Assembly (NCBI RefSeq): GCF_021165935.1
Contig: NZ_CP088953.1
Span: forward strand, 1,907,501-1,971,500
Source of the DNA: Microbulbifer elongatus
GTDB lineage: Bacteria > Pseudomonadota > Gammaproteobacteria > Pseudomonadales > Cellvibrionaceae
Direction of reading: 5' to 3'
DNA length: 64,000 nucleotides
Shown piece by piece: positions 1-8,399 of the stretch (the stretch's first letter is position 1; each line of letters opens with the position of its first letter). The notes under the pieces are model-generated. The model was not told the DNA's origin and made no database searches. It saw nothing but the letters and a program-made list of their open reading frames with translations. Both the position numbers and the translations under genes were made by a program.

Positions 1-289
1 GGAGGCCGTGGATAAAATTGGTGGTGCCGTCCAGCGGATCGATGATCCACTCGTATTCCGGCTCGGCGCCTTCCTGGATGCCGCTTTCTTCGGCGCGAAT
101 GCTGTGCTTGGGGTAGGCCTTGCGCAGGTGGTAAATGATTTCCTGCTCACTGGCCTTGTCCACTTCCGTCACGTAATCGTTGCGGCCCTTCTCTTCAAAC
201 TTCATCAGGTCGCCGCGCTCCCAGGCGCGTTCGATCAGTTCACCGGCCTTGCGCGCCGCGCGCAGGGCAATATTCAGCATGGGTTCCAT
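1..289 (-). CDS. suhB: SuhB inositol-1-monophosphatase, N-terminal part
   Basis: The first ~96 residues of an inositol monophosphatase family protein are encoded on the minus strand; the rest lies beyond the left edge. Translation from the ATG at 289 gives the family's first metal site (RAEESG, Glu-Glu) and the [12 protein letters not shown] signature that binds Mg2+ and the phosphate ester. Known relatives hydrolyse myo-inositol-1-phosphate, and in enterobacteria SuhB also works in rRNA antitermination. It diverges from trmJ, and the suhB-trmJ-isc order matches that in E. coli. Identity is secure; only the start and motif region are visible. Confidence 0.95.
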   Translation of the reverse strand, partial: MEPMLNIALRAARKAGELIERAWERGDLMKFEEKGRNDYVTEVDKASEQEIIYHLRKAYPKHSIRAEESGIQEGAEPEYEWIIDPLDGTTNFIHGL

Positions 290-509
290 AGGAATTCCGC
301 GATCAGTAGTGGATTGTGAATGGTAAAAAGCAATGTCAGGCCTGCCGACGGGCGCGATTGTAGGGATTCCCGTTCAATTTTGCTACACTCCGCGCCCGTT
401 TTATAACAGGCAAGTGTAGAGTGACCGGGCAGATGCATGCTACCCGGGTTTCCCTGTCTCCACGCTGCGCCCGATGCGGCCTCAATTCAGTTCTATACCC
501 GGATTCACC

Positions 510-1322
510 ATGGCGACCTCTCCTTCGGCAACCTCAACCCAAATGGCTTCCCAGTCAGCTCTCGCGGCACTGGATAATATCCGTGTGGTGCTGGTGAACA
601 GCGCGCATCCCGGCAACATCGGTGGTGCTGCGCGCGCGCTGAAGAATATGGGACTGAGCCAGCTCTATCTGGTGCAGCCTCGGGAGTTTCCCGCTGCCAA
701 CGCGGTCTGGCGTGCGGCGGGTGCGGCGGAGCTGCTCGATACCGCGGTGGTGGTCGAGACTCTGGAAGAGGCGGTGGCCGATTGTGGTCTGGTGGTGGCG
801 ACCAGTGCCCGCGAGCGCCGTATCCCCTGGCCGCTGCTGACACCGCGGGAGTGCGGCGTGCGCGCCGTGGCGGAAGCCAGGGCGCACCCGGTGGCGCTCG
901 TGTTCGGCCGCGAGGACCGCGGTTTGACCAACGAGGAGTTGCAGGCCTGCAACTATCACGTACATATCCCCGCCAATCCGGAATACAGCTCCCTGAACCT
1001 GGCCACTGCGGTACAGGTGCTGGTGTATGAGGCGCGCATGGCGGCGCTGGAGGCGGACAAGGGTGAAGCGCTCAAATTCACCGATTGGGACAGACCGCCG
1101 GCGAAAGCCAACGATATGGAGCTTTACTACGAGCACCTGGAGCTCGCACTGGCGGAGCTCGGATTTATCGATCCGGACAATCCCCGGCAGACCATGACCC
1201 GCCTGCGCCGACTGTTCAGTCGCGTGCGCCCGGACGATATGGAGCTGGGGATCCTGCGCGGTATGCTGACCGCTATCCAGAACCATATTCACCGCAGTGG
1301 TGGTAAGGGGCGCCCGGACTGA
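510..1322 (+). CDS. trmJ: tRNA (cytidine/uridine-2'-O-)-methyltransferase TrmJ
   Basis: SPOUT-class methyltransferase that 2'-O-methylates position 32 of tRNAs using SAM. The core begins IRVVLVNSAHPGNIGGAARA, typical of TrmJ, and carries the SAM-binding knot segment LVFGREDRGLTNEEL followed by YSSLNLATAVQ. Length is about 270 residues from the ATG at 510. An in-frame ATG at 474 and another at 543 are alternatives, and none has a strong ribosome-binding site, so the start is uncertain. It sits between suhB and iscR, as in many gammaproteobacteria. Nothing is unusual in the catalytic region. Confidence 0.95.
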   Translation: MATSPSATSTQMASQSALAALDNIRVVLVNSAHPGNIGGAARALKNMGLSQLYLVQPREFPAANAVWRAAGAAELLDTAVVVETLEEAVADCGLVVATSARERRIPWPLLTPRECGVRAVAEARAHPVALVFGREDRGLTNEELQACNYHVHIPANPEYSSLNLATAVQVLVYEARMAALEADKGEALKFTDWDRPPAKANDMELYYEHLELALAELGFIDPDNPRQTMTRLRRLFSRVRPDDMELGILRGMLTAIQNHIHRSGGKGRPD

Positions 1323-1386
1323 CCGGGGGCCCCGGATATGACCGGTTGGTTAACAGTGATAACCAACCGGTCTAAGTAACCGCCAA

Positions 1387-1411
1387 ATACCCGACCGCAA
1401 CACTCGGCTAT
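1387..1411 (+). promoter_or_regulatory. Candidate upstream Type 1 IscR binding site
   Basis: A 25-bp imperfect palindrome starting ATACCCGACC and ending ACTCGGCTAT. By eye it matches the published Type 1 IscR consensus (ATASYYGACTRWWWYAGTCRRSTAT) at all but about three positions. It abuts the second site at 1412-1436 with no spacer, recalling the two Type 1 sites upstream of E. coli iscR. In E. coli, [2Fe-2S]-IscR bound here represses the isc promoter. Confidence 0.7.
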
Positions 1412-1436
1412 ATACTTGACTGAAGTAGTGGGTTAT
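1412..1436 (+). promoter_or_regulatory. Candidate promoter-overlapping Type 1 IscR site
   Basis: A 25-bp palindrome beginning ATACTTGACT and ending TGGGTTAT. It matches the Type 1 IscR consensus with about three deviations and contains the -35 hexamer TTGACT of the presumed isc promoter. Binding of holo-IscR here would block RNA polymerase, giving the usual negative autoregulation. Confidence 0.75.
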
Positions 1437-1444
1437 TCCATACT
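1416..1444 (+). promoter_or_regulatory. isc operon sigma70-type promoter
   Basis: TTGACT at 1416-1421, a 17-bp spacer, then CATACT at 1439-1444, about 100 bp upstream of the iscR start. The -35 box lies inside the second IscR operator, as in E. coli. Assigned by eye from spacing and position. Confidence 0.6.
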
Positions 1445-1545
1445 CGCGCCCCGAATCAGTAGTACCGGTGAGGGTTGCAGGGCATCCGCGGATGCCGGGC
1501 GCATACCTTGTCCGGACTGCCAGGTGCGACTTTCCAGGAGAGGGT

Positions 1546-2040
1546 ATGCGGTTAACAACCAAAGGGCGGTATGCGGTCACAGCGATGCTGGACCTGGCGT
1601 TGCACGCCGAACGCGGTCCCATCAGCCTGGCGGATATTTCCAAGCGCCAGGAAATCTCCCTGTCCTACCTGGAACAGCTTTTTTCCCGCCTGCGCCAGTC
1701 TGGCCTGGTGTCCAGTGTACGTGGCCCCGGTGGTGGTTACCGTCTGGCGCGACCCGCTGCGGAGATTTGCGTGGCGGAAATCATTGATGCGGTCAATGAG
1801 TCCGTGGATGCCACCAGCTGTGGCGGCAACAGCGACTGTTCCGGCGGTGAGCAATGCCTCACCCACTACCTGTGGACAGATCTCAGTCACCAGATTCACA
1901 GCTTTCTCAACGGCATCAGTCTCGCGGACATGGTCGCACGTGCGGAAGTGCAGGAAGTGGCCCGTCGTCAGGATGGGCGCGGTGCCGCGATGGGTGACAC
2001 CATAGAGCAGAAAGTAGCGATTATCGGCGGCTTGCAGTAA
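1546..2040 (+). CDS. iscR: IscR, Rrf2-family Fe-S cluster regulator
   Basis: Transcription factor that senses [2Fe-2S] status and controls the isc operon and other iron-sulfur genes. The 164-residue product has an N-terminal winged helix ([19 protein letters not shown]) and the cluster ligands Cys92, Cys98 and Cys104 with His107, at the same numbers as in E. coli IscR. The ATG at 1546 is chosen because AGGAGAGGG precedes it and the length matches the family; upstream in-frame codons would add 26 unconserved residues. It leads an eight-gene isc operon and two adjacent operators upstream point to autoregulation. Confidence 0.97.
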   Translation: MRLTTKGRYAVTAMLDLALHAERGPISLADISKRQEISLSYLEQLFSRLRQSGLVSSVRGPGGGYRLARPAAEICVAEIIDAVNESVDATSCGGNSDCSGGEQCLTHYLWTDLSHQIHSFLNGISLADMVARAEVQEVARRQDGRGAAMGDTIEQKVAIIGGLQ

Positions 2041-2150
2041 GGTGCCGGCCGCTCGGTCAGGCTCGGCGGTCTGACCACAGCAACATAGAACGCAATTTTA
2101 GCGACAGCAGTAAGGCGTCGACGGAAATCGGCGAGTGGAGACAAGAGATT

Positions 2151-3365
2151 ATGAAGCTTCCCATTTATCTGGATTATTCGGCAACTTGCCCGGTAGACCC
2201 CCGCGTCGCCAGTAAAATGGCGGAGCAGTTGACCATGGAAGGCAACTTTGGCAACCCGGCCTCCCGCTCTCACCTGTTCGGCTGGAAAGCGGAAGAGGCG
2301 GTGGAAGATGCCCGCCGCCACGTGGCGGAACTGGTCAATGCGGATCCGCGCGAAATCGTCTGGACCAGCGGCGCGACCGAATCCGACAACCTCGCGATCA
2401 AGGGCGCTGCGCACTTCTATCAGGGGCGCGGCAAGCACATCATCACCTCCAAGATCGAGCACAAAGCGGTGCTGGACACCTGTCGTCAGCTGGAGCGTGA
2501 AGGCTTTGAGGTGACCTACCTGAATCCGAAGGAAGACGGCATCGTCTATCCGGAGCAGGTGGAGGAAGCGCTGCGCGAAGACACCATTCTGGTGAGCCTG
2601 ATGCACGTCAATAACGAGATTGGCGTGATCAACGATATCGCCGCCATCGGCGAACTGCTGCGGCCGAAAAAGATCATTTTCCACGTGGACGCCGCACAGA
2701 GTGCCGGCAAAATCGATATCGACCTGGCGGAACTGAAAGTGGACCTGATGTCCTTCTCCGCCCACAAGGTTTACGGCCCCAAAGGTATTGGCGCCCTGTA
2801 CGTACGCCGCAAGCCGCGCGTGCGTATCGAAGCCCAGATGCACGGTGGTGGCCACGAGCGCGGCATGCGTTCCGGCACCCTGGCTACGCACCAGATCGTC
2901 GGTATGGGGGAAGCTTTCCGGATCGCCAAAGAAGAGATGGCGGAAGAGGCCAAACGCATGATTGCCCTGCGCGACCGCTTCTGGAGCCAGATCAGCGATA
3001 TGGAAGAAGTGCACATCAACGGCTCTGCGGAGCAACGCGTACCGGGCAACCTGAACGTAAGCTTCGCATTTGTGGAAGGCGAGAGCCTGATTATGTCCCT
3101 GAAGGATCTGGCGATTTCTTCCGGTTCCGCCTGTACTTCCGCAAGCCTGGAGCCCAGCTATGTGCTGCGCGCCCTGGGTGTGAATGATGAGCTGGCCCAC
3201 AGCTCCCTGCGCTTCAGCTTTGGCCGTTTTACCACGGAACAGGACGTGGATACTGCGGCCAAAGAAGTAAGGAAGGCAGTGGAAAAACTGCGCGAGCTGT
3301 CCCCACTCTGGGATATGTACAAGGATGGTGTTGATCTCAGCACCATCGAATGGGCAGCCCACTAA
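2151..3365 (+). CDS. iscS: Cysteine desulfurase IscS
   Basis: PLP-dependent enzyme that removes sulfur from L-cysteine and passes it as a persulfide to IscU, ThiI, TusA and others. The protein is 404 residues, exactly the E. coli length, with His104, the PLP lysine Lys206 ([12 protein letters not shown]) and the persulfide cysteine Cys328 ([15 protein letters not shown]) at the expected positions. It is the second gene of the isc operon, 110 bp after iscR, with a plausible GAGACAAGAG ribosome-binding region. No deviation from the family is visible. Confidence 0.98.
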   Translation: MKLPIYLDYSATCPVDPRVASKMAEQLTMEGNFGNPASRSHLFGWKAEEAVEDARRHVAELVNADPREIVWTSGATESDNLAIKGAAHFYQGRGKHIITSKIEHKAVLDTCRQLEREGFEVTYLNPKEDGIVYPEQVEEALREDTILVSLMHVNNEIGVINDIAAIGELLRPKKIIFHVDAAQSAGKIDIDLAELKVDLMSFSAHKVYGPKGIGALYVRRKPRVRIEAQMHGGGHERGMRSGTLATHQIVGMGEAFRIAKEEMAEEAKRMIALRDRFWSQISDMEEVHINGSAEQRVPGNLNVSFAFVEGESLIMSLKDLAISSGSACTSASLEPSYVLRALGVNDELAHSSLRFSFGRFTTEQDVDTAAKEVRKAVEKLRELSPLWDMYKDGVDLSTIEWAAH

Positions 3366-3404
3366 CGCACTGCCGAAATCAGGAATTTTTGAGAGGGTAT
3401 AGTC

Positions 3405-3821
3405 ATGGCCTATAGCGATAAAGTAATTGACCACTACGAGCACCCCCGTAACGTTGGTCGTCTTGACGACAAGGCGGACAACGTGGGTACCGGCATGGTC
3501 GGCGCCCCGGCCTGTGGTGACGTAATGCGTCTGCAGATTCAGGTAAACGACAACGGCATCATCGAAGACGCCAAGTTCAAGACCTACGGGTGTGGTTCTG
3601 CCATCGCCTCCAGCTCCCTGCTCACCGAATGGGTGAAAGGTAAGTCTCTGGACGAAGCGGCGCAGATCAAGAACACCGAGATTGCCGAAGAGCTGGCGCT
3701 GCCGCCGGTGAAAATTCACTGCTCGGTACTGGCGGAAGACGCCATCAAGGCGGCGGTGAGCAATATCCGTGAGAAGCGCGGTGAGAAGAGCGGCGAGGCC
3801 GCAGAGCAGGCTGCCGGATAA
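3405..3821 (+). CDS. iscU: Fe-S cluster assembly scaffold IscU
   Basis: Scaffold on which [2Fe-2S] clusters form before chaperone-assisted transfer. The cluster ligands Cys37, Cys63 and Cys106 with Asp39 are present. So is the LPPVK motif (99-103) that HscA recognises. The protein is 138 residues, about ten longer than E. coli IscU, because of an Ala/Glu/Gly-rich C-terminal tail (GEKSGEAAEQAAG) that is likely disordered. It lies 39 bp after iscS in the operon. The tail is the only unusual trait. Confidence 0.97.
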   Translation: MAYSDKVIDHYEHPRNVGRLDDKADNVGTGMVGAPACGDVMRLQIQVNDNGIIEDAKFKTYGCGSAIASSSLLTEWVKGKSLDEAAQIKNTEIAEELALPPVKIHCSVLAEDAIKAAVSNIREKRGEKSGEAAEQAAG

Positions 3822-3865
3822 GCTCTGGTAACTGGTTGAGAAGCAAGAAGTAAGGAGTAGCACCG

Positions 3866-4189
3866 ATGGCAATTACCATGACCGAAGCGGCCCGGGCACA
3901 CGTTGCCAAACAACTGGCCAGTCGCGGTAAAGGTATTGGTATTCGCGTGGGCGTGAAGACCGCCGGCTGCTCCGGTATGGCGTACGTGCTCGAGTTTGTC
4001 GATCAGGCGGAAGCGGAAGACGAGGTGTTCGACGCGGGCGACGTGAAGCTGATCGTCGATCCCAAGAGCCTTGCTTACCTGGACGGCACCGAGCTGGATT
4101 TTGTCAAAGAGGGGCTGAATGAAGGTTTTGCCTTCAGGAATCCCAACGTCAAGAATGAGTGCGGTTGCGGCGAGAGTTTCCACGTTTAG
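3866..4189 (+). CDS. iscA: A-type Fe-S carrier IscA
   Basis: A-type carrier protein thought to receive clusters from IscU or bind iron and deliver clusters to apo-proteins. The 107-residue product contains the three conserved cysteines Cys35 (TAGCSGMAY), Cys99 and Cys101 (ECGCGESF). The start at 3866 is preceded by AAGGAGTAGC. It is followed by a terminator-like hairpin, so it may end one transcript segment of the isc operon. Confidence 0.97.
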   Translation: MAITMTEAARAHVAKQLASRGKGIGIRVGVKTAGCSGMAYVLEFVDQAEAEDEVFDAGDVKLIVDPKSLAYLDGTELDFVKEGLNEGFAFRNPNVKNECGCGESFHV

Positions 4190-4209
4190 GGCGCAAGCGC
4201 AGCAGCAAC

Positions 4210-4243
4210 AAGGCCGGGTGCGCGACTGCATGCCGGCCTTTTT
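4210..4243 (+). terminator. Terminator-like hairpin between iscA and hscB
   Basis: AAGGCCGG (4210-4217) pairs with CCGGCCTT (4233-4240) across a 15-nt loop, followed by a short T run, about 20 bp after the iscA stop. It has the form of an intrinsic terminator and could act as an attenuator separating iscRSUA from hscBA-fdx-iscX. Confidence 0.65.
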
Positions 4244-4314
4244 GTTATCTGGCGCTACTTTCTTGATTGGCCCCGCCCGGTCGCACCTGATTGCAGAAAC
4301 GCGCAGTGAACACT

Positions 4315-4833
4315 ATGCAACAGAATTACTTCGAAATTTTTGGTCTTCCGGTCTCCTACACGGTGGATCGCCAGGCATTGGCGCAGCGCTACCGCGAATT
4401 GCAGCAGGAATTTCATCCGGACCGCTTTGCCGCCAAATCTGAGCGCGAGCAGAGGCTGGCCATGCAGTACGCGGCGCAGATCAATGAGGCCAATAATACG
4501 CTGAAAGATCCGGTTGCCCGCGCCGCTTATCTGCTGCAATTGGCGGGGGTGCAGATCAACCCCGAACAGACCACCGCCGATGGCGAATTCCTGATGCAGC
4601 AGATGATTCTGCGCGAGCGCCTCGAAGAGGTGCGCGACGCGGCAGACCCGGAAGCGGAACTCGAAGACCTCGGTAGCGAAACCGCGCAACTGTTCAACGC
4701 TCAGGAGCAGGCATTTGCGCAGGCACTTGAAAATAACGCGCTGGAAGATGGCAAAAATGCGCTACTGAAACTGCAGTTTCTCGCCAAACTGCAGCGCCAG
4801 ATTGAAGAGCTCGAAGAAGATTTACTGGATTGA
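4315..4833 (+). CDS. hscB: HscB J-domain co-chaperone
   Basis: J-type co-chaperone that brings IscU to HscA and stimulates its ATPase. From the ATG at 4315 the 172-residue protein starts MQQNYFEIFGLP, aligning with the start of E. coli HscB, with the HPD motif at residues 34-36 and a C-terminal Glu-rich helical IscU-binding region. An upstream ATG at 4291 would add eight residues; there is no clear ribosome-binding site for either, so translation may be modest. It directly precedes hscA (9-bp gap). Confidence 0.95.
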   Translation: MQQNYFEIFGLPVSYTVDRQALAQRYRELQQEFHPDRFAAKSEREQRLAMQYAAQINEANNTLKDPVARAAYLLQLAGVQINPEQTTADGEFLMQQMILRERLEEVRDAADPEAELEDLGSETAQLFNAQEQAFAQALENNALEDGKNALLKLQFLAKLQRQIEELEEDLLD

Positions 4834-4842
4834 TACAGAACT

Positions 4843-6723
4843 ATGGCTTTACTGCAGATCTCCGAACCCGGCCAGACCCCCGAACCCCATGAGCGCAAGC
4901 GCGCGGTGGGTATCGACCTAGGCACCACCAACTCCCTGGTGGCAACGGTACGCAGCGGCTCTGCGGAAGCGCTGCCCGCGCAAGATGGCAAGGTCATTCT
5001 GCCCTCGGCGGTGCGTTATACCGAGCAGGGTGTGGAAGTCGGTTATGCAGCCCGCGCTGCGGCGGGTGATGACCCCTACAACACCCTGATCTCCATCAAG
5101 CGATTTATGGGGCGCGGCATCGCTGATATCAAACACTTCGGCGAGCAGCTGCCGTACCGCTTTAGTGAAGACAGCTCCGGCATGCCGTCTATCGAGACGG
5201 TGGCCGGTACGGTAAACCCGGTGCAGGTGTCCGCGGAGATTCTCAAGGTTCTTGCCCAGCGCGGGGCCGAATCCCTGGGCGGCCCGTTGGACGGAGCGGT
5301 CATTACCGTGCCGGCCTACTTTGATGATGCCCAGCGTCAGGCCACCAAGGATGCCGCCAAACTGGCGGGGCTGAATGTGTTGCGTCTGCTCAATGAGCCT
5401 ACCGCCGCCGCGGTGGCCTACGGTCTCGACAAATCGGAAGATGGCAGTGACGCCGCCGACAAAACCATCGCGGTCTACGATCTGGGCGGCGGCACTTTCG
5501 ATATTTCTATTCTGCGTCTGTCCAAAGGAGTATTTGAGGTACTGTCCACCGGTGGCGACAGCGCCCTGGGCGGGGACGATTTTGACCGAGCCATCGCCGA
5601 GTGGATGGCGGCGGAAGCGGGCCTCGGCACCGACCACGATGCGGGCACCCAGCGCAAACTGCTGAATGCGGCCTGCGCGGCCAAAGAGGCACTGGCGAGC
5701 GATTCCGTGGTAGACGTCACCTACGGCGACTGGTCTGCACAACTGGATCGCGACAAATTGGCAGAGCTGCTCGACCCGCTGATCAGCAAAACCCTGCGTG
5801 CCTGCAAGCGCGCCCTGCGCGATGCGGACCTCAGTGCCGAGGATGTTCAGGAAGTGGTACTGGTGGGCGGTTCCACCCGCACCCTGCGTGTGCGGGAAAA
5901 AGTGCAGGAATTTTTCGGCCGTGCGCCGCACGCGGATATCGACCCGGATCAGGTGGTCGCCATTGGCGCGGCGATTCAGGCAGATGTGCTGGTGGGCAAC
6001 AAGTCCCGCGAAGATCTGTTGCTGCTCGACGTGATTCCGCTGTCTCTGGGGATCGAGACTATGGGGGGGCTGACCGAAAAGCTGATCCATCGCAATACCA
6101 CGATTCCGGTGGCCAAGGCCCAGGAATTCACCACTTTCAAAGACGGCCAGACCGCCATGGCCATTCACGTGGTGCAGGGCGAGCGCGAACTGGTGAGCGA
6201 TTGCCGCTCCCTGGCCCGCTTCGAACTGCGCGGAATCCCGCCCATGGTGGCCGGTGCCGCGCATATTCGCGTGACCTACCAGGTGGATGCCGACGGACTG
6301 CTGTCGGTGACCGCGATGGAAAAGAGCAGCGGTGTGCAGGCGGAAATTACCGTCAAGCCGTCCTACGGCCTTGAGGATTCCGAGATCACCCGCATGTTGC
6401 AGGACTCCTATGCCAACGCCGAGGAAGATATTGCCGTGCGCGCCCAGCGCGAGGCGCAGGTGGAAGCGGAGCGCACCCTGGAGGCGATGATTGTCGCCTT
6501 GCAGGAAAATGGTGCGGAGCTGCTCAGCGAGCGCGAGCTGGACGAACTGGAGCGCGCCATGGAAGCCCTGCGCCTGGCCCATAACGGCGGCACTGCGGAA
6601 GAGATCCGCGCCCGTATCGATGAGCTCAATGCGCTGTCCGAGCCCTTCGCCGCGCGCCGTATGGACGCCTCCATCAAACGCGCCATGCAGGGCCATAGTC
6701 TGGACGAATTTGACAAGCCCTGA
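4843..6723 (+). CDS. hscA: HscA, specialised Hsp70 for Fe-S assembly
   Basis: Hsp70-class ATPase that acts on IscU to release clusters. It is 626 residues, slightly longer than E. coli HscA. Nucleotide-binding signatures are present: [12 protein letters not shown] near residue 24, [13 protein letters not shown] near 210 and VVLVGGSTR near 339. A substrate-binding domain and a C-terminal helical lid follow. It lies within hscB-hscA-fdx-iscX, and the cognate LPPVK motif is present in IscU. Confidence 0.97.
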   Translation: MALLQISEPGQTPEPHERKRAVGIDLGTTNSLVATVRSGSAEALPAQDGKVILPSAVRYTEQGVEVGYAARAAAGDDPYNTLISIKRFMGRGIADIKHFGEQLPYRFSEDSSGMPSIETVAGTVNPVQVSAEILKVLAQRGAESLGGPLDGAVITVPAYFDDAQRQATKDAAKLAGLNVLRLLNEPTAAAVAYGLDKSEDGSDAADKTIAVYDLGGGTFDISILRLSKGVFEVLSTGGDSALGGDDFDRAIAEWMAAEAGLGTDHDAGTQRKLLNAACAAKEALASDSVVDVTYGDWSAQLDRDKLAELLDPLISKTLRACKRALRDADLSAEDVQEVVLVGGSTRTLRVREKVQEFFGRAPHADIDPDQVVAIGAAIQADVLVGNKSREDLLLLDVIPLSLGIETMGGLTEKLIHRNTTIPVAKAQEFTTFKDGQTAMAIHVVQGERELVSDCRSLARFELRGIPPMVAGAAHIRVTYQVDADGLLSVTAMEKSSGVQAEITVKPSYGLEDSEITRMLQDSYANAEEDIAVRAQREAQVEAERTLEAMIVALQENGAELLSERELDELERAMEALRLAHNGGTAEEIRARIDELNALSEPFAARRMDASIKRAMQGHSLDEFDKP

Positions 6724-6753
6724 GGGGCGGTCGCCGATCAAGAGAAATAAGTT

Positions 6754-7092
6754 ATGCCGAAAATTGTATTCCTGCCCCATGAAGAACTGTGCCCCGATGG
6801 CAAAGTGATTGAAGTGGAACCGGGCATCAGTGTGTGCGACGCCGCGCTGAAAAACGGTGTGGACATTGAGCACGCCTGTGAAAAGGCCTGCGCCTGTACC
6901 ACCTGTCATGTGATCGTGCGTGAAGGCTTTGATTCCCTGGGGGAGCCGGATGAGCTGGAAGAGGATCTGTTGGATAAGGCCTGGGGCCTGGAGCCGGAGT
7001 CCCGCCTGTCCTGTCAGGCAATCGTGGACGAGGAAGATCTTGTGGTCGAGATTCCCAAATACACCATTAACCAGGTTTCCGAGAAACACTGA
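6754..7092 (+). CDS. fdx: ISC-type [2Fe-2S] ferredoxin
   Basis: Adrenodoxin-like ferredoxin that supplies electrons for cluster assembly. The 112-residue protein carries the ligands Cys42, Cys48, Cys51 (CEKACACTTC) and Cys87 (SRLSCQAI), with the acidic DELEEDLLDKAWG segment typical of Fdx. It lies 30 bp after hscA and 11 bp before iscX. Length and motifs match the E. coli protein. Confidence 0.97.
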   Translation: MPKIVFLPHEELCPDGKVIEVEPGISVCDAALKNGVDIEHACEKACACTTCHVIVREGFDSLGEPDELEEDLLDKAWGLEPESRLSCQAIVDEEDLVVEIPKYTINQVSEKH

Positions 7093-7103
7093 GGGCTGCC
7101 GGA

Positions 7104-7298
7104 ATGAAATGGACCGACATTCACGATATTGCCATTGATCTCAGCGACACCCATCCGGACGTAGACCCCCTGCGGGTCAACTTCGTCGACCTGCGCAAGT
7201 GGGTGATGGATCTACCGGAGTTTGACGACGACCCCGAGCGCTGCGGCGAGAAGATCCTCGAGGCCATCCAGGCCGCCTGGATCGAAGAAAACGAGTAA
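7104..7298 (+). CDS. iscX: IscX (YfhJ), Fe-S assembly modulator
   Basis: Small acidic protein that binds IscS and iron and modulates desulfurase activity in E. coli. The 64-residue product matches the family start to end (MKWTDIHDIAIDLSDTHPD, then VNFVDLRKWV). A GAGGG ribosome-binding site precedes the ATG, which is 11 bp after fdx. It is the last gene of the isc operon; a repeat-rich gap follows. Confidence 0.96.
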   Translation: MKWTDIHDIAIDLSDTHPDVDPLRVNFVDLRKWVMDLPEFDDDPERCGEKILEAIQAAWIEENE

Positions 7299-7305
7299 AG
7301 CCCGT

Positions 7306-7354
7306 CAGCCGGCACCGGATCGAGTTCGGCGTGACAAAGCGATCCGGCATCCAG
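7306..7354. repeat. Dispersed palindromic repeat (family B), left copy
   Basis: Contains CGGATCGAGTTCGGCGTGAC and continues to CCGGCATCCAG. Its reverse complement occurs almost unchanged at 8304-8350 on the other side of ndk, with about one difference over 47 bases. Related units lie at 12.8-13.0, 16.3, 19.6 and 20.9 kb. Confidence 0.8.
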
Positions 7355-7358
7355 GGCC

Positions 7359-7388
7359 GTAGGGTGGATAAGCGCAGCGCATCCACCA
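7359..7388. repeat. GTAG-initiated palindromic repeat (family C)
   Basis: GTAG followed by GGTGGAT ... ATCCACC arms around a central AAGCGCAGCGC. Two further copies lie at 17961-18044. The GTAG plus imperfect palindrome layout is that of RAYT-associated REP elements. Confidence 0.75.
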
Positions 7389-7490
7389 ATTCAAATGGTA
7401 CAAACTTCACCTCAACACGCGTATAATCCGCGCTCCGCGAACCTGGTTTGGTTAAATAATCGACAGTTTGCGCGGTGAGGGAATTCAGGG

Positions 7491-7779
7491 AAGAGCAACC
7501 TGGGCCTACTCTCTTGAAATACGATGGCCGCGACGGAGACCGTTTTGTCGCAAGCCAAGGCGCTGTGAGTGCGGTGTGGTTATTCCACATAAGCGAACAG
7601 CAACGCGGGATTGCGGCAAAACGGTCCCGTCCCTTCGGGTTGCGCCCCAAAACGGGCCATGCAGCGTTGCTCGTCGCTCATTTAGCCCGCTAAACCACGC
7701 TCCTTGCGCCTTGCCTGGCCCGTTTTGGGGCAGCAACGCGGCTATCGAATTCCAAGAGAGTAGGCCCTGAGTTGCTCTT
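7491..7779. repeat. Large multi-stem palindromic element upstream of ndk
   Basis: This 290-bp stretch fills most of the iscX-ndk gap and has no convincing gene. The outer arms (7491-7532 and 7738-7779) are inverted repeats of about 40 bp sharing AAGAGCAAC and GGCCTACTCTCTTG. Inside are two long stems, 7533-7553/7611-7630 (GACCGTTTTGTCGCAA type) and 7640-7659/7716-7735 (a 16-bp perfect core, GCCCCAAAACGGGCCA). Short hairpins lie in their loops (TGTGG/CCACA near 7575-7589; TTTAGC-CC-GCTAAA at 7681-7694), and a C(UUCG)G hairpin at 7632-7639 lies between them. The fold is a cruciform or cloverleaf. It could be a non-autonomous mobile element or a structured RNA; the sequence alone does not decide. 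Confidence 0.7.
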
Positions 7780-7832
7780 TTCGTATCTTTATTAAGACAA
7801 TTTTTTTGCAAAACCTAGAAATGGAGAAAATC

Positions 7833-8258
7833 ATGGCCGTGGAACGTACCCTGTCCATCATCAAGCCGGACGCCGTTGCCAAGAACGTTATCGGTGAAAT
7901 CGAGAGCCGCTTTGAGAAAGCGGGCCTTCGCATTGTTGCCATGAAAATGGTGCAGCTGTCCCAGGAAAAGGCGGAAGGTTTCTACGCCGAGCATAAAGAG
8001 CGTCCTTTCTTCAAAGATCTGGTTGAATTCATGACTTCCGGTCCGGTTGTTGTGCAGGTCCTGGAAGGCGAGAACGCCATTCTGGCCAACCGCGACCTGA
8101 TGGGCGCCACCAACCCGAAAGAAGCCGACGCTGGCACCATCCGTGCAGACTTCGCCGAGAGCATCGATGCCAACGCCGTGCACGGCTCCGACTCCGCTGC
8201 TTCTGCCGAGCGCGAAGTGAGCTACTTCTTCTCTGCAGAAGAAATCTGCGCGCGCTAA
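7833..8258 (+). CDS. ndk: Nucleoside diphosphate kinase
   Basis: Transfers the gamma phosphate of ATP to nucleoside diphosphates through a phosphohistidine. The 141-residue protein starts [15 protein letters not shown] and contains the catalytic His117 in NAVHGSDS. The ATG at 7833 follows ATGGAGAAA, which gives the ribosome-binding site; earlier in-frame codons are not conserved. It lies between the isc operon and rlmN but is separated on both sides by repeats that form an inverted pair, so it is probably transcribed alone. Confidence 0.97.
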   Translation: MAVERTLSIIKPDAVAKNVIGEIESRFEKAGLRIVAMKMVQLSQEKAEGFYAEHKERPFFKDLVEFMTSGPVVVQVLEGENAILANRDLMGATNPKEADAGTIRADFAESIDANAVHGSDSAASAEREVSYFFSAEEICAR

Positions 8259-8266
8259 TCAGCCCG

Positions 8267-8356
8267 CAATCGTCATCCCGGGCCTGGCCCGGGATCCAGC
8301 CCGCTGGATGCCGGATCGCTTTGTCACGCCGGACTCGATCCGGTGCCGGCATGACG
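8267..8356. repeat. Composite palindromic repeat (family B), ndk-rlmN gap
   Basis: Begins CGTCATCCCGGGCC, has a GGGCCTGGCCCGGG-type palindrome, and its second half (8304-8350) is the inverted copy of 7306-7354. Transcribed, it would form strong hairpins between ndk and rlmN. Confidence 0.8.
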
Positions 8357-8399
8357 GAATGTTCGAATATCCGCACCGCAATCGGTGCAAGGTGAATCC

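Noticed and set aside
1968..3872. Long minus-strand frame (634 codons) opposite iscS-iscU
   Set aside because: It is antisense to two certain genes; GC-rich codon use opens the reverse frame. Similar long shadows opposite hscA, der, ispG, leuS and the decarboxylase were dropped for the same reason.
7468..7811. Open frames on both strands in the iscX-ndk gap
   Set aside because: They fall entirely in the nested palindrome, overlap on both strands and have no ribosome-binding site; the stem complementarity explains them.
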